DNA of 64,000 bases. It comes from G965215145 sp965215145 (GTDB lineage: Bacteria; Bacteroidota; Rhodothermia; Rhodothermales; JANQRZ01). Made by a program: the position numbers and the translations under genes. This document shows, one piece after another, positions 8,733 to 17,287 of the stretch. The notes under the pieces are model-generated. The model was not told the origin of the DNA. It did no database searches and saw only the letters and a list, made by a program, of their open reading frames with translations. The stretch's first letter is position 1. Each line of letters starts with the position of its first letter. The stretch covers positions 496,001 to 560,000 of the forward strand of contig OZ244038.1 in the NCBI GenBank assembly GCA_965215145.1, written 5' to 3'.

Positions 8733-11117
8733 GGTGCGAAGGGCTTGGACGGGGTCGGCCGTGGCGGCGCGGACGGCGTGGTACCCCACGGCGAGGGCGG
8801 CGACGAGGAGGGCCAGCGCGCCGGCCGCGGCGAAGGGCCACGGCCCGAGCGGCGCCGCGTAGGCGAACCCGTCGAGCCACCGGCCCATCGCCCACGCCGC
8901 CGCCGGGACGGCCACGAGCGCGGCGACGGCGGCGAGCACGACGTACTCCCGCGTGAACAGCAGGACGATCTGCCGGACGCTGGCCCCGAGCACCTTCCGC
9001 ACGCCGACCTCCTTCGTCCGCCGCTCGGCGGTGTAGGCCGCGAGCCCGAACAGCCCGAGGCACGCGAGCAGCACGGCCACGCCGCCGAACGCGGCGAGCA
9101 CGCCGCCCAGCCGCCGCTCGGCCTCGTAGAGCCCGGCCACGGCCTCATCCAGGAACTCGACCTCCGGCTCGGCCTCGGCGCCCAGCCGGCGGAGCGCCGC
9201 GCGGATGCCCCCGACTCCAGACCCGAGCTGCCCGGCCCGGAGCCGCACGAGGAGCGTCCCGTAGTGGAGCGGCCCGCCGAACCACGGCTCGGCGACCTCG
9301 ACCATCATCGGCTCGATGGGCTCGCGGAAGGAGCCCATGTGCTGGTCCGCGACGACGCCGACGACGGTCCGGTCCTGGCCGTTGAAGAAGAACGTCTGCC
9401 CGGCGGCCTCCTCCGGCGTCGCCCAGCCCATCTGGCCGAGGGCCGCCTCGTTCAGCACGACGGCGCCGGCCCGGTCGGCCGCGCGGTCCTCGGGGAGGCG
9501 GCCGGCGAGGAGGCGGGCGCCGAGCACGCGGAGGTAGTCCGGCTCGCCCTCGACTGTCAGGAACATCGCCGTCGGCCCGTCCTTCCCGCCGATGGGCGCG
9601 CTTATCCGTCCTCCAGCGTGGGTCGGATACTCGCGGGTCGCCGTCGCGGCCTCGACCTCCGGGAGGGCGCGGACGGCGGCGAGGGCGGCCTCCCACTGCG
9701 GCTGGAGGCGCGGCCCGCTGAGGTCCACCACGGCGAGCCCGTCGGCCTCGTAGCCGGGGTCCTCGCTCTGCGCGAACGCGAGCTGCCGGAGCACGACGCC
9801 CGTCGCCGCCAGGAGGCCCACGGCTACGACGAGCTGCGCGACCACGAGGGCCTGCCGGAGCCGCCCCTTCGACGGCCGCCCCCCGACCGTCCCCCGCAGC
9901 GCCTCGACGGGGCGCAGCCGGGCGAGCACGAGCGCGGGGTAGAGCCCGGCCAGGAGCCCCGTCGCCAGGGCGAGCCCGAGCGCGGCCAGCACGAACGGCG
10001 CGTCGAGGTCGCCCGCGCCGAGGTCGGCGCCGAAGAGGGCGTTGAAGGGGTCGCGGAGCACGACGGCCAGGGCGAGGGCGACCCCGCCTGCCAAGGCCGC
10101 CAGCAGCACGGCCTCGGCCAGGAACTGCCCCACCAGCCCCGCCCGCCCTGACCCGATCGCCTTGCGCACGCCGACCTCGCGCGCCCGCCGCGCCGCCCGC
10201 GCCGTGGCGAGGTTGACGTAGTTGATCACGCCGAGCAGGAGGACGAACAGGGCCACCACCGCGAACAGCCGGAGGAACCCGGCGTCGCCGCGGAACCCGT
10301 CGGCCGGCGAGAGCGCGTCGAGGTGGAGGTCCGCGACGGGGACGGCGCCGAACTCCGGCGGGGTCTCGGTGTCGGGGTAGTGCTCGGCGGCGATCTGTTG
10401 GAAAACAGGGTCGAGGTCGGCGTCGGTGTGGCCGGGGGCGAGGCGGAGGTAGGTCTGCGGGCCGGTCGCGCGCCACTGGTCCCCGCGGTCCTCGTCCGGG
10501 AGCGCGGCGAAGGACAGGAGAGCCTCCGCGCCGTGGTCCACGACGGAGCGGCCGGAGGAGTCGGCCAGGATCCCCGTCACCGCCACCCGGAGCGTGTCGC
10601 GCCAGCGCTCCAGCGTGAGCGTCTGCCCGAGGGGGTCCTCGTCAGGGAAGAGCCGCCGCGCCGCGCGCTCGGTGAGGACGAGGCCCGGCTCGCGGAGGAC
10701 GCGCCCCCGGTCCCCCTGGAGGAGGCGGAAGGCGAAGAGGTCGAGCCAGCCGTCCGAGGCGACCGAGGCGCGGAGGTCGTGGACGCCCTCGCGGCCGGGC
10801 ACACGGACGCCGCGCACGCCGGTCCCGCTCAGCACCGCGGCGCGCTCGACGGCAGCATGTCCTTCGAGCGCCGCCGCGAGCGGGAGCGGCGTGCCTAGCG
10901 AGGGCTCGTCGCTGACGGCCCAGTGCATGTTCGCCCACACGGCCCGGAGCCGCTCGGGGTGCGGGTGGAACGCGTCCACCGCGCGCTCGGCGCGGACGAA
11001 GAGCCCCACGAGAAGGCAGCACGCCAGCGCCACCGCCAGCCCGCCCCCGTTGAGGAGGGCGTAGCCGCGGTCGCGGCGGAGGGCGCGGAGGGCGACGGTG
11101 AGGTAGCTCTTCAGCAT
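8727..11117 (-). CDS. MacB/FtsX-type ABC transporter permease (first of five)
   Basis: A 796-aa permease. I place the start at the ATG at 11117 (MLKSYLTVALRALRRDRG) because it aligns with all four paralogues; an in-frame start seven codons upstream would add MVAPSTA. It shows TM1, a periplasmic domain, FtsX block 1 (EVGVRKAIGSGRAGLVGQF), a second periplasmic domain, and FtsX block 2 (EVGVRKVLGASVRQIVLLF), ending DPVQALRTE. It is the permease nearest the ATPase gene (11186), 68 bases away across a hairpin repeat. As the membrane half of a MacB-like exporter it should pair with that ATPase and with the adaptor at 12177-13520. Confidence 0.94.
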   Translation of the reverse strand: MLKSYLTVALRALRRDRGYALLNGGGLAVALACCLLVGLFVRAERAVDAFHPHPERLRAVWANMHWAVSDEPSLGTPLPLAAALEGHAAVERAAVLSGTGVRGVRVPGREGVHDLRASVASDGWLDLFAFRLLQGDRGRVLREPGLVLTERAARRLFPDEDPLGQTLTLERWRDTLRVAVTGILADSSGRSVVDHGAEALLSFAALPDEDRGDQWRATGPQTYLRLAPGHTDADLDPVFQQIAAEHYPDTETPPEFGAVPVADLHLDALSPADGFRGDAGFLRLFAVVALFVLLLGVINYVNLATARAARRAREVGVRKAIGSGRAGLVGQFLAEAVLLAALAGGVALALAVVLRDPFNALFGADLGAGDLDAPFVLAALGLALATGLLAGLYPALVLARLRPVEALRGTVGGRPSKGRLRQALVVAQLVVAVGLLAATGVVLRQLAFAQSEDPGYEADGLAVVDLSGPRLQPQWEAALAAVRALPEVEAATATREYPTHAGGRISAPIGGKDGPTAMFLTVEGEPDYLRVLGARLLAGRLPEDRAADRAGAVVLNEAALGQMGWATPEEAAGQTFFFNGQDRTVVGVVADQHMGSFREPIEPMMVEVAEPWFGGPLHYGTLLVRLRAGQLGSGVGGIRAALRRLGAEAEPEVEFLDEAVAGLYEAERRLGGVLAAFGGVAVLLACLGLFGLAAYTAERRTKEVGVRKVLGASVRQIVLLFTREYVVLAAVAALVAVPAAAWAMGRWLDGFAYAAPLGPWPFAAAGALALLVAALAVGYHAVRAATADPVQALRTE

Positions 11118-11140
11118 GGCGGTAGAGGGAGCGACCATTC

Positions 11141-11170
11141 GTGGGGGCGACCGGCCGGTCGCCCCTACTC
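11141..11170. repeat. GTAGGGGC-type palindrome between ATPase and first permease
   Basis: Near-perfect inverted repeat: GTGGGGGCGACCGG / CCGGTCGCCCCTACTC. Third copy with the same core as 6234 and 8701. It sits just downstream of the ABC ATPase stop codon (11186, minus strand). Confidence 0.85.
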
Positions 11171-11185
11171 GGTGCGGGCGAAGGC

Positions 11186-11968
<783 letters not shown>

Positions 11969-12030
11969 GGCTGAGACGGTTCGGCGTGCGGGGGTTGGCG
12001 TTCGGAATTCGGAGGAGGGGGCGGGCCGGG

Positions 12031-12143
12031 TCTACCCCTCCGTCGCTTCGCGACACCTCCCCTGCTAGGGGGGAGCTTTTTGGTCTGAGGAGGGAAGCTC
12101 TCCCCCTTAGACAAGGGGGAGTCCCGCGCAGCGGGGAGGGGGT
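12031..12143. repeat. Compound hairpin element between adaptor and ATPase genes
   Basis: About 110 bases made of four consecutive inverted repeats: GTCGC/GCGAC (12042-12054), CTCCCC/GGGGAG followed by five T (12057-12081), CTCCCCCTT/AAGGGGGAG (12100-12121) and CCCGC/GCGGG (12123-12135). The whole has the look of an extragenic repeat unit, and I recall similar sequences in other GC-rich genomes. The second hairpin plus T-run resembles an intrinsic terminator but points along the plus strand, where no gene ends. On the minus-strand transcript of the ABC operon it would be a long structured intercistronic region. Confidence 0.6.
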
Positions 12144-12176
12144 TGAACGGTGGAGCGTGAGCGGGCATCGAGGGGG

Positions 12177-13520
12177 TCAGTTCAGGACGAGCCGGTCGGC
12201 GTCGCCGAAGGTGTCGTAGCCGGAGGTCACGACGCGGTCGCCGGGGGCGAGGCCCTCGAGGACCTCGAAGAACTGCGGGTTCTGGCGGCCCAAGCGGATC
12301 GGCCGGCGCACGGCCTCGCCGCCGTCCTCCTCCAGCACGTAGGCCCAGTTGCCACCGGTGGCGGTGTAGAAGCCGCCGCGCGCCAAGAGCAGCGCCTCCT
12401 CGGAGTCCCCCAGCTCCAGCCGGATGCGGAGGCTCTGCCCGCGCCGCAGCGCCGGCGCCGCCCCGACGAACGCCATGTCGACCTCGAACCGGCCGTCGCG
12501 GACCTCGGGGTACACCTTCGTCACCTCCAGCGCGTAGTCCTCCCCGGCCACCGTCACGGCCCCGCGCTGGCCGGCGGCGACGCGGCTGATGTAGTGCTCG
12601 TCAATGGGGACGCGGACCCTCCAGCCGGAGAGGTCGTCGATCTGGCCGAGCCGGGCGCCGGCCGCCTTCGAGGCGCCGACCTCGGCGTCGAGCGCCGAGA
12701 GGAGCCCGGCGATGGGGGCCGTCACGACGAGGTTGTCCTTCGAGGCCTGGAGCAGCGTGAGGTTCTGCTGGAGCCGCGCCATCTGCCCGCTCATCTGGGA
12801 GAGCTGGAGCGCGCGGGCCAGCGAGTCCTGCCGGTAGCCCTGCCGGGTGAGGTCGAGGCGGCGGCGGTTGTAGTCGTACTCGTCGCGGACGTCCTGGAAC
12901 TCCCGCTCCGCGATCACGCGGCGCTCGTAGAGGTCCCGGTTGCGCTCGAACTCCCGCCGCAGCCGGTCCGTCTGGTACTCCAGCTCGGTGAGCTGCTGGC
13001 GGAGGTTCAGCTCGTTCTGGTCGAGGGCGAGGCGGGTGTTGCGGAGGTTGTTGATCTGCTCCTGCAACTGAGCCTCGTTCGAGAGCATCTGCAGCGTGAG
13101 TTGGTCGTTGGCGAGGGCCACGAGCGGCTGCCCGGCCTGCACCATCGCGCCCTCCTCCACGAACCGCGCCTGGACCTGCCCGCCGACGACGGCGTCGAGG
13201 TAGATCGTCCGGATCGGGAGCACGCTGCCGGTGACGGCGACGTACTCCTGGAACACCCCGCGCTCGGCCGTCGAGACGGTGAGGCGGTCGGCGTCGACGC
13301 GGAGGCGCTGCCCGCCGGCCCCCGCCGCGAGCGCCCACGCGACGAGCGCGATCACGACGAGCACGCCGGCCGCGAGCGCGACCCGCTGCGGGGTGACGAG
13401 CTTTTTCTCGACGCGGCGGTCCTGCCCCTCGCCGCTGCCGGACGCGCGCGGCTCGCCGCCGAGGGGGCGGGTGAGGATGCCGTTGGACGGCTGCTGGTGC
13501 TGGACTTCCTTTTCGGACAT
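12177..13520 (-). CDS. Periplasmic adaptor / membrane-fusion protein (HlyD/RND-adaptor type)
   Basis: A 447-aa inner-membrane-anchored adaptor. Start chosen at the ATG at 13520 (MSEKEVQHQQ); the longer frame begins with a non-protein-like Arg/Gly/Pro stretch. One TM segment (about residues 45-65), then a beta-barrel/lipoyl half-motif (VGGQVQARFVEEGAMVQAGQ), a long alpha-helical coiled-coil hairpin (about 120-260, rich in Leu, Gln, Arg and Asn), the second lipoyl half (VTAPIAGLLSALDAEVGA) and C-terminal beta domains. It would bridge the MacB-like permeases to an outer-membrane channel; no TolC-like gene is in the window. First gene of the ABC operon, 275 bases from the divergent sigma-54 activator gene. 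Confidence 0.92.
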   Translation of the reverse strand: MSEKEVQHQQPSNGILTRPLGGEPRASGSGEGQDRRVEKKLVTPQRVALAAGVLVVIALVAWALAAGAGGQRLRVDADRLTVSTAERGVFQEYVAVTGSVLPIRTIYLDAVVGGQVQARFVEEGAMVQAGQPLVALANDQLTLQMLSNEAQLQEQINNLRNTRLALDQNELNLRQQLTELEYQTDRLRREFERNRDLYERRVIAEREFQDVRDEYDYNRRRLDLTRQGYRQDSLARALQLSQMSGQMARLQQNLTLLQASKDNLVVTAPIAGLLSALDAEVGASKAAGARLGQIDDLSGWRVRVPIDEHYISRVAAGQRGAVTVAGEDYALEVTKVYPEVRDGRFEVDMAFVGAAPALRRGQSLRIRLELGDSEEALLLARGGFYTATGGNWAYVLEEDGGEAVRRPIRLGRQNPQFFEVLEGLAPGDRVVTSGYDTFGDADRLVLN

Positions 13521-13543
13521 GGGCGGGCTGCGAGGCGGTGGGA

Positions 13544-13564
13544 GGAGATACAACGGCGGTGCCG
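13544..13564 (-). promoter_or_regulatory. Possible promoter of the ABC-export operon
   Basis: On the minus strand, 24 bases upstream of the adaptor ATG, the sequence reads GGCAC-CGCCG-TTGTATC. This can be read two ways: a degenerate sigma-54 element (GG near -24, but GT instead of GC near -12), or a Bacteroidota-like -7 box (TATCTCC). The neighbouring activator gene favours the first reading and the motif statistics of the window favour the second. Weak evidence either way. Confidence 0.3.
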
Positions 13565-13654
13565 CGTGCCGATCCCCGCCGCCGCGGCTATTTTCGGCCT
13601 TGCCGGTGTGCGCTGCCGCACACCCCCGTGCGCCTCCGCACAGCCGCACCGTCG

Positions 13655-13741
13655 CAGGGCGAGGTACGTGAGCCGTCGGGCCGGTGGCCCAGCGTCTGTA
13701 GTGGCCTCACCGTTGCAGGGCGAGGCACGCCTCGCCCCTAC
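13655..13741. repeat. Two palindrome copies in the adaptor/activator intergenic region
   Basis: A degenerate copy (CAGGGCGAGGTACGTGAGCC, starting near 13655) and a better copy at 13718-13741 (GGGCGAGGC then GCCTCGCCCCTAC). Both are preceded by a similar CACCGT(T/C)GCA string, so the pair looks like a local duplication. They belong to the GCCCCTAC family found elsewhere in the window. They occupy much of the divergent control region between the ABC operon and its putative regulator. Confidence 0.6.
13702..13717 (+). promoter_or_regulatory. Sigma-54-like promoter upstream of the activator gene
   Basis: TGGCCTCACCGTTGCA matches the -24/-12 pattern TGGCAC-N5-TTGCA with correct GG/GC spacing and two mismatches. 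It lies 78 bases upstream of the activator ATG at 13796. Caution: the TTGCA half is shared with the adjacent repeat family, so the match could be incidental. Confidence 0.35.
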
Positions 13742-13795
13742 GGGTGCCGATGGCAAGGGCCCCGTCAACCGTTCACCGTCTACTGTCTCCCGAAC

Positions 13796-15169
13796 ATGGA
13801 CCCCACCCTCGGCCGCGTCCTCGTCGTGGACGACAACGAGGACGTGCTCACCGCCGTCCGCCTCCTCCTCGCCGGCCGCGGCTTCGGGGTGACCGTGACG
13901 ACGAGCCCGGAGGCGCTGCCGGCGCTGCTCCGCGAGGAGGCCCCCGACGTGGTGCTGCTCGACATGAACTTCCAGCGCGACGCCTCCTCGGGCAAGGAGG
14001 GGCTGCTGTGGCTCGACCGCGTGCTCACCCACGACCCCGAGGCCGCCGTCGTGATGATCACGGCCTACGGCGACGTGGACCTCGCCGTGCGCGCGATGAA
14101 GCGGGGCGCCGTGGACTTCGTCACGAAGCCGTGGCAGAACGAGGCCCTCGCGCAGACCGTCACGGCTGCCCTCCGCCGCCGCCGGAGCCACGCCCAGAGC
14201 GTGCCCGCCGCCCCGCCGCCCGCCGACAGCGGCAGCGCCTTCGCCGGCATCGTCGGGCAGAGCGAGGCGATGCAGCGGGTGTTCGCCACGGTCCAGAAGG
14301 TGGCGCCGACCGACGCCAACGTGCTCGTCCTCGGCGAGAACGGGACGGGCAAGGAGCTCGTCGCCCGCGCCCTCCACCGCCTCAGCCGCCGCGCCGCCGG
14401 CCCGCTCGTGACGGTGGACGTGGGCGCCCTCGCCGAGACGCTGTTCGAGAGCGAGCTGTTCGGCTACGCCAGGGGCGCCTTCACCGGCGCCGACGCCGAC
14501 CGCGCCGGGCGGTTCGAGGCCGCGAACGGGGGGACCCTCTTCCTCGACGAGATCGGCAACATCGGGCCGGCGCAGCAGCAGAAGCTGCTCACCGCGCTCC
14601 AGACCCGCGAGGTCACCCGCCTCGGCACGACGGCGCCGCGCCCGGTGGACCTCCGCCTCGTCGCCGCCACGAACCGGCCGCTCTACGGGATGGTACAGGA
14701 GGGGCGCTTCCGGCAGGACCTGCTCTACCGGATCAACACCGTCGAGATCCGGCTGCCGCCGCTGCGCGAGCGCGCGGGCGACCTCGAGCTCCTCGCCGGC
14801 CATTTCCTCCGCCGCTACGCCCAGCAGTACGGCCGCGACCTCGGCGGCTTCAGCCCGGCGGCCACCGAGCGGATGCGGGCGTACTCGTGGCCCGGCAACG
14901 TCCGCGAGCTCCAGCACACCGTCGAGCGCGCCGTCATCCTCGCCGACGGCGACGCGCTCGAACCGGCCGACCTCCTGTTCTCCGCCGCCGAGGAGCCCGA
15001 GGCCCGCGCCGGGGGGCTGCCCCTCGACACGTTCGACCTGGAGCAGATCGAGCGGGAGGTGATCCGGCAGGCGCTCTCGAAGCACGGCGGCAACATCAGC
15101 CGCGCCGCCGAGGCGCTCGGCCTCACGCGGAAGTCGCTCTACCGCCGCATCGAGAAGTACGGCTTGTGA
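13796..15169 (+). CDS. Sigma-54-dependent response regulator (NtrC family)
   Basis: A 457-aa cytoplasmic transcription activator; start ATG at 13796 (MDPTLGRVLVVDDNED). Domains: receiver (residues about 6-125; acidic pair D12-D13, phosphoacceptor D56 in LLDMN, Lys in TKPW), AAA+ sigma-54 interaction domain (about 150-375; Walker A GENGTGKE near 181, the sigma-54 contact loop GAFTGA at 227-232, Walker B LFLDEIG, arginine-finger region), and a C-terminal Fis-type HTH (about 415-457; GGNISRAAEALGLTRKSLYRR). It is 117 bases upstream of its cognate histidine kinase and divergent from the ABC exporter operon. Inference: phosphorylated by that kinase, it opens a sigma-54 promoter of the exporter operon, as in similar Bacteroidota loci. 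Confidence 0.95.
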   Translation: MDPTLGRVLVVDDNEDVLTAVRLLLAGRGFGVTVTTSPEALPALLREEAPDVVLLDMNFQRDASSGKEGLLWLDRVLTHDPEAAVVMITAYGDVDLAVRAMKRGAVDFVTKPWQNEALAQTVTAALRRRRSHAQSVPAAPPPADSGSAFAGIVGQSEAMQRVFATVQKVAPTDANVLVLGENGTGKELVARALHRLSRRAAGPLVTVDVGALAETLFESELFGYARGAFTGADADRAGRFEAANGGTLFLDEIGNIGPAQQQKLLTALQTREVTRLGTTAPRPVDLRLVAATNRPLYGMVQEGRFRQDLLYRINTVEIRLPPLRERAGDLELLAGHFLRRYAQQYGRDLGGFSPAATERMRAYSWPGNVRELQHTVERAVILADGDALEPADLLFSAAEEPEARAGGLPLDTFDLEQIEREVIRQALSKHGGNISRAAEALGLTRKSLYRRIEKYGL

Positions 15170-15171
15170 GG

Positions 15172-15259
15172 GGTGGATGGTAGGTCGTGGAGGGTTGATG
15201 GTGGGAGGCACAGTCCCGCCGAGGGCGCACCATCCACCACCAACTATCTACCATCCACC
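15172..15259. repeat. Large imperfect inverted repeat between regulator and kinase
   Basis: Two 32-base arms (15172-15203 and 15228-15259) match at 26 of 32 positions when one is reverse-complemented. The outer 12 bases (GGTGGATGGTAG) match perfectly and the loop is 24 bases. Both arms are made of TGGATGG-like words. It fills most of the 117-base gap between the two genes of the two-component system and would fold in their mRNA. Confidence 0.7.
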
Positions 15260-15286
15260 ATCTGCTAACCCGCTACTGATCCCCAC

Positions 15287-16663
15287 ATGACGGCAATCGC
15301 CACCCTCCGCCGGCTGCTCCGGCGCTACCGGCTCCAGGTCGTCCTCCGCGCCGTGGGGGTCGCGGCGGCGGCGGGCGGGGCCGTGGCGGCGGTCCTCCTC
15401 GGCGGGGGGACGTGGGCGCTGCCGGCGCTCGGGCTCGGGCTGCTCGCGATGGGGCTGACGGGCGGGCTCGTCCGCTACGTCGAGCGCACGCCGAAGGACC
15501 TCCTCCGCTTCCTCGAAGGGCTCCGCTACGACGACCTCACCCTCAGCGTGAGCGCGCAGGGGCGGGGGCCGCTGTTCGAGGCCATCGCCGCCGGGTTCGC
15601 AGAGATGACGGGCGCCTTCCGGCGGCTCCGCACCGAGCGCGAGGAGCAGGCGCAGTACCTCCAGACCGTCGTCCGCCACGTCGGCATCGCGCTCATCGCG
15701 TTCCGCGACGACGGCGGCGTCTCGCTGTTCAACCCCGCGGCGAAGCGGCTGCTCGGCGTGCCCCGCCTCCGGGAGGTCGGGGCGCTGGCGCGGCGGAGCC
15801 CGCGGCTGGCCGAGGCGCTGCCGCGGCTGAAGACGGGCGAGCGCTCGCTCGTCCGCGTCGAGGCGACGGCCGCGGGCGGCGACCGGCCCCTCGACCTCGC
15901 CGTCCACGCCACCCGGTTCCGCCTCCACGGCGAGCCCCACACGCTCGTCTCGCTGCAGGACATCCGGCAGGAGCTGGAGGAGCGGGAGATGGAGGCGTGG
16001 CAGCAGCTCACCCGCGTGCTCACACACGAGATCGTCAACTCCGTCGCCCCCATCGCGTCGCTGGCCGCCACGGCGCGCGATCTCCTGCCGGCCTCGGGAC
16101 CCGCCTCGGGAGATGGCGGCGGCGGGATCACCGAGGCGCTCGCCACCATCGAGCGGCGGAGCCAAGGGCTGATCCACTTCGTCGAGAGCTACCGGAGCCT
16201 GACCCGCGTCCCGGCGCCGCAGTTCGAGTTGTTTCCGGCGGCGGAGCTGTTCGGGAGCGTACGGACGCTCCTCGGCCACTCGTTCCGCGAGCACGGCATC
16301 GCGCTAGAAATCGCCGTCGAGCCCGAGGGGTTGGAGCTGGCGGCCGACCCAGAGCTCGTCGAGCAGGTGCTGATCAACCTCCTCCTCAACGCCATCGAGG
16401 CGCTGGAGGAGCAGGAGGACGCGCGGGTCCGGCTCGCGGCGCGGGTGGGGGAGACGGGACGGCCGGTGATCGAGGTGACGGACAACGGCCCCGGCATCGA
16501 GCCGGAGGTGCGGGACCGGGTGTTCGTCCCGTTCTTCACCACGAAGGCGACGGGGAGCGGGATCGGGCTGAGCCTGTCGCGGCAGATCCTCCGCCTCCAC
16601 GGCGGCGCCCTCACCGTCCGCTCCGAGCCCGGCACCGAAACCACGTTTGCGTTGCGGTTCTGA
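15287..16663 (+). CDS. Membrane sensor histidine kinase (NtrY-like), partner of the sigma-54 activator
   Basis: A 458-aa inner-membrane kinase; ATG at 15287. Two TM helices with almost no periplasmic loop (about residues 20-40 and 43-62), a linker, a PAS-like domain (about 115-220; GIALIAFRDDGGVSLFNPAA), a dimerisation/phosphoacceptor segment LTHEIVNSVAPI with His247, and a HATPase domain (about 330-455; N-box INLLLNAIEAL, G1 DNGPGIE, G2 GSGIGLSLS). The HEIVNS form of the H-box is typical of NtrY-like kinases that work with NtrC-type regulators, matching the gene upstream. With almost no sensor loop, the signal is probably sensed in the membrane or the cytoplasm. Confidence 0.94.
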   Translation: MTAIATLRRLLRRYRLQVVLRAVGVAAAAGGAVAAVLLGGGTWALPALGLGLLAMGLTGGLVRYVERTPKDLLRFLEGLRYDDLTLSVSAQGRGPLFEAIAAGFAEMTGAFRRLRTEREEQAQYLQTVVRHVGIALIAFRDDGGVSLFNPAAKRLLGVPRLREVGALARRSPRLAEALPRLKTGERSLVRVEATAAGGDRPLDLAVHATRFRLHGEPHTLVSLQDIRQELEEREMEAWQQLTRVLTHEIVNSVAPIASLAATARDLLPASGPASGDGGGGITEALATIERRSQGLIHFVESYRSLTRVPAPQFELFPAAELFGSVRTLLGHSFREHGIALEIAVEPEGLELAADPELVEQVLINLLLNAIEALEEQEDARVRLAARVGETGRPVIEVTDNGPGIEPEVRDRVFVPFFTTKATGSGIGLSLSRQILRLHGGALTVRSEPGTETTFALRF

Positions 16664-16665
16664 AC

Positions 16666-16673
16666 TAGATTCC
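16666..16673 (+). promoter_or_regulatory. Putative -7 box (TAGATTCC)
   Basis: TAnnTTC-type box 32 bases upstream of the small ORF at 16698, with TTTG at 16646-16649 (16-base spacing). It directly follows the kinase stop codon. Fits the Bacteroidota TTTG / TAnnTTTG pattern. Confidence 0.4.
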
Positions 16674-16697
16674 CCGGACGTCTCCGTCCTATCAGCC

Positions 16698-16913
16698 ATG
16701 AGCCGACGCCCCGTCGCCCTCCGCCACCGCAGCGAGCAGCGCTCGAACGACGACCTCGCCGGCCGCACCCCCGCCGAGTTGATCGGGATGGTAGAGAGGC
16801 TGACGCGGGACGCCTGGGCCTTTGCCGAGGCCGCCAACCAGGATGATGCTGATGGGTCACATGCCGAGCCGCGCATGAAGCGGCATCTTGTTCGGATACG
16901 CTACCACTGGTGA
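16698..16913 (+). CDS. Small hypothetical protein (71 aa, AWAF motif)
   Basis: Starts MSRRPVALRHRSEQRSNDD at 16698; 71 residues, no signal peptide, no TM. The pattern LAGRTPAELIGMVERLTRDAWAF, then EPRMKRHLVRIRYHW, resembles (from memory) a family of roughly 65-75-aa bacterial proteins with a TxDAWAF helix and an ExRLxRHxxR end, often found in accessory regions. The function of that family is not known to me. Its stop codon overlaps the GTG start of the next ORF (GTGA), suggesting translational coupling. Confidence 0.6.
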   Translation: MSRRPVALRHRSEQRSNDDLAGRTPAELIGMVERLTRDAWAFAEAANQDDADGSHAEPRMKRHLVRIRYHW

Positions 16914-17287
16914 GGACGATGGACCTGTCGTATCTCGTCGCATGGGTCGGCCCGCTCGCGCTTGGGACCGTGGGGGTGCTCTGGTCACGGCGACTGTTCG
17001 TGCGGGAGGCCATCGCGCCGGCCCTCCTCGTTTGCTTCTGGACAGCCGCAGCGTCCCTGACTCTCGGCGTGGCCCACGCTTGGTACAACACGGGTCTCGT
17101 CTTAGAACCCAGGTCTATTGCTCACGCTACACCGGAGATGGTAGAAGCGGCTTGGCATTACTCGTGGCGACCGATGCTCGCCGCACTCGCCGTAGCCGTA
17201 GCACTGCTCCTCGCTGCAACGGCAACGGGACGTCGAAGTCACCGAGCGTCGCGCCCTCCGGCGCTTTCAGGTCCTGATGATGCCTGA
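16910..17287 (+). CDS. Hypothetical three-TM membrane protein
   Basis: 125 aa if started at the GTG at 16910, which overlaps the upstream stop codon; an internal ATG at 16919 (MDLSYLVAWVGP) is the alternative. Three hydrophobic segments are visible at about residues 8-25, 33-53 and 88-108, with AHAWYNTGL between the second and third. No family recognised. It overlaps the following YdeI-like gene by 11 bases, so the three small genes from 16698 look like one transcription unit. Confidence 0.6.
   Translation: MRTMDLSYLVAWVGPLALGTVGVLWSRRLFVREAIAPALLVCFWTAAASLTLGVAHAWYNTGLVLEPRSIAHATPEMVEAAWHYSWRPMLAALAVAVALLLAATATGRRSHRASRPPALSGPDDA

Noticed and set aside
4152..10151. A 1999-codon plus-strand open frame (and similar long frames at 1429-8052, 18349-21669, 32730-36656)
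   Set aside because: They are shadows of the real minus- or plus-strand genes in a very GC-rich sequence; composition is Arg/Pro/Gly/Ala-rich with no recognisable domain except where they merge with the true gene frame.
12057..12081. Intrinsic terminator (GC stem plus five T)
   Set aside because: It reads along the plus strand, while both flanking genes are on the minus strand and continue one operon; kept only as part of a repeat element.
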